Assembly (NCBI RefSeq): GCF_014705655.1
Contig: NZ_JACXIY010000006.1
Location: forward strand, 62,001 to 126,000
Direction: 5' to 3'
From: Paenibacillus arenilitoris
Lineage (GTDB): Bacteria; Bacillota; Bacilli; Paenibacillales; Paenibacillaceae
DNA length: 64,000 nt
The notes below the pieces were generated by a model. It saw only the letters and a program-made list of their open reading frames with translations. It searched no databases and was not told the origin of the DNA. Numbering within the stretch: position 1 is the first letter of the stretch; each line of letters opens with the position of its first letter. Made by a program: the position numbers and the translations under genes. Below, one piece after another: positions 62,567 to 64,000 of this stretch.

Positions 62567-63580
62567 TTAGTCCTCCTTTACGAGAGCAAGATATTTGAGC
62601 GGATTGACGGGTTCGTTCTTCTGCATAATTTGAAAATGTAAATGAGGCCCCGTGCTTCTGCCGCTCGAGCCTAACTGTCCGATTTTGTCTCCTTTGGCGA
62701 CGGCGTCGCCTTCATTGGCCGCAATTTGCTTAAGATGCATGTAGCCGGTTTGCAGCCCGCCGGCGTGATCGATGATGACGTACCTGCCATAGATGCCGTC
62801 ATAGCCGGTTTCCGATACGGTTCCGTCCGCGGCGCTGTACACCGGATCGCCAAGCTTGCCCGTAATGTCGATGCCCGCATGGAAGGCGGCGCGCCCCGTG
62901 AACGGATCGCTCCGGTAACCGAAGCCCGACGTCAGCAGCTTGGAGCGGGTCGGCCACCCGGACGGGTAACCGTCGACGGCGGCTCTTCTAGCTTCGGCCC
63001 GCATAAGCGTGAGCTCCATCGACTGCTCCATCGTATCGACCATCCGGCCAAGCTCCTTCAGATTAAGGCCGGTTCGATTGGCGATCCGGGCCAGCTCCAA
63101 CGCGTTCCGCGCTTCGGCAGCGTCTTCGAGCCGCGGCGTAACGGACAGTGTACGTACGGCACTGGCGCTCTGACTTCGCGGACTCGTACTGTACGACTGC
63201 GCCTGCGGCACGCCGCTTCCGTACTTATCGATGAACCGTTTCAGCTTAAGCTCCAGTTCATGCAGCTCGCCAACCTTCGCTTCAAGCTCCTTCGCTTGGC
63301 GCGACAGCTCGACAACTTCCTGCTGCAGCGCACGGATCGCCTCGTCCTTTCCGGATACGGTCTGCGTGAAATGGGCGGTCTGCCCGGACAATTGCTCCTC
63401 CATCAGGCGCAGCTCGTAGGCCGATTTGATCTGCAGTCCGACAATGCACCCCGAAACCGCAAGCACGGCCGCGGTAGGGGCCGCCAATACCGATCGTTTC
63501 GAGACATGAAACTGCATGACGGATTTGTCGGCGCCGCGCATCACCACGAAAGACCATTTGGGATTCCGCGCTCGTTTCAA
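62567..63580 (-). CDS. membrane-anchored M23/LytM peptidase
   Basis: A 337-residue protein: short basic cytoplasmic start, one membrane segment (about 31-50), a coiled coil (about 55-118) and a C-terminal M23 domain (210-330). Zinc ligands are His234 and Asp238 in FHAGIDITG and His315 in GPHLHF (with His313), so it looks catalytically complete. M23 enzymes cut peptidoglycan cross-links. TTG at 63580 is 8 bases after AAAGGAG; an open frame up to 63709 lacks a site. First gene of a two-gene operon with bactofilin. Confidence 0.9.
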   Translation of the reverse strand: MKRARNPKWSFVVMRGADKSVMQFHVSKRSVLAAPTAAVLAVSGCIVGLQIKSAYELRLMEEQLSGQTAHFTQTVSGKDEAIRALQQEVVELSRQAKELEAKVGELHELELKLKRFIDKYGSGVPQAQSYSTSPRSQSASAVRTLSVTPRLEDAAEARNALELARIANRTGLNLKELGRMVDTMEQSMELTLMRAEARRAAVDGYPSGWPTRSKLLTSGFGYRSDPFTGRAAFHAGIDITGKLGDPVYSAADGTVSETGYDGIYGRYVIIDHAGGLQTGYMHLKQIAANEGDAVAKGDKIGQLGSSGRSTGPHLHFQIMQKNEPVNPLKYLALVKED

Positions 63581-63689
63581 GGGCGTTCTCCTTTCCGCCT
63601 TATTGCGACACAAGTCCTTCACGACGTACTCTATGCTATTTATTCTTGGAAGCTTTAAAACATGCCATGAAACTTGCGGGGAAAAGAAG

Positions 63690-63733
63690 AAAGACTGCCG
63701 GGGGCGCATTGGTTATGCGTCCTTAGCAGTCTA
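63690..63733 (-). terminator. intrinsic terminator on minus strand
   Basis: AGACTGC / GCAGTCT with an inner AGGACGCAT / ATGCGCCCC stem, followed on the minus strand by TTTCTTCTTTT. It ends the partial gene at the window edge. Confidence 0.78.
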
Positions 63734-63762
63734 AGAGGAAAGCGTCAGAAACGCTTTGTGTC

Positions 63763-64000
63763 TTATTCGTTTTTGGCAATGGCCAGTTCGGCAAGCGCCT
63801 GCTCCATGGCCGGTGTGAAGGCGAAGGCGCGGCCTTGCTGCTGCTCCGGAGGAAGCGCGGCAAGCTGGTCGATTCTCCGCTGTACTTCGTCAGACAGGGT
63901 TTGGATACGGTCTTTATACTGTTGGGCTCTCGCGTCATCTTGCTTGTCCGCAGCAGCTTTGGCAGCCGCGGCGTAAGAGGTGATGGATGCGTCATACATG
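63763..64000 (-). CDS. helical protein, C-terminal part (gene reaches window edge)
   Basis: At least 78 residues of an Ala/Gln/Lys-rich, probably alpha-helical protein (SYAAAAKAAADKQDDARAQQ, KDRIQTLSDEVQRRIDQLAA). The ATG at 63999 is at the very edge and may be internal. No family recognised. A terminator follows the stop. Confidence 0.55.
   Translation of the reverse strand, partial: MYDASITSYAAAAKAAADKQDDARAQQYKDRIQTLSDEVQRRIDQLAALPPEQQQGRAFAFTPAMEQALAELAIAKNE

Overview
The window looks like chromosomal DNA of a moderately GC-rich, endospore-forming Bacillales member, most likely Paenibacillus or a close relative such as Cohnella. This rests on gene content (a bacilliredoxin, KapB, a KinB-type histidine kinase, a YfiY/YfiZ/YfhA/YusV-type siderophore transporter, CvfC, a HelD helicase), Gram-positive ribosome binding sites, TTGACA/TATAAT promoters, frequent TTG/GTG starts and many intrinsic terminators. 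I saw no rRNA, tRNA, CRISPR array, intact insertion sequence or prophage. Taxonomy is inferred, not searched.

Layout. 1-6.4 kb: the end of an SLH-domain protein and a giant secreted protein; both begin in AT-rich DNA, and composition shifts inside the giant gene. 6.4-7.0 kb: a gene-free block of tandem and inverted repeats. 7.0-11.3 kb: xylR (ROK), divergent xylAB and a xyl operator. 11.4-17.1 kb: a small acidic protein, a cytoplasmic trypsin-fold protease, an HI0933-type flavoprotein, a lysophospholipase-like hydrolase and a KinB-like kinase. 17.3-18.7 kb: an RsgA GTPase behind a long leader with a small ORF and two terminators. 18.8-26.2 kb: housekeeping genes (bacilliredoxin, nadE, acpS, cytochrome c, AraC regulator plus mutY, eda, hydrolases). 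26.4-31.1 kb: a palindromic element, HelD and a transglutaminase-fold protein. 31.3-36.8 kb: CvfC, an MBL hydrolase, a Gfo/Idh/MocA oxidoreductase and an ABC-F ATPase. 37.0-41.9 kb: a LacI regulator and an alpha-glucoside-like ABC importer. 41.9-46.1 kb: a siderophore importer with divergent promoters and two Fur boxes. 46.2-53.6 kb: a CDF transporter, SH3b-NlpC/P60 hydrolase, VTT membrane protein, DUF559-like nuclease, a 113-bp palindromic tandem array, malic enzyme and a UgtP-like glycosyltransferase. 53.8-64 kb: KapB, glutamate synthase large subunit, a PilZ protein, a Zn-ribbon protein, an ABC-2 exporter, and a bactofilin-LytM peptidase pair.

Functional themes. Sugar use: XylR/XylAB, the LacI-controlled importer with an upstream cre-like site, and eda. 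Iron: a self-contained Fur-type module. Sporulation and cell wall: KinB-like kinase, KapB, NlpC/P60, M23 peptidase with bactofilin. Stress and translation: HelD, ABC-F, RsgA and bacilliredoxin.

The points most worth a second look are the attenuator-like leader of rsgA, the palindromic 113-bp array beside a nuclease-fold gene whose own leader has a terminator-like hairpin, the repeat block at 6.4-7.0 kb that reaches the xylR stop codon, and the composition break inside the giant surface protein.
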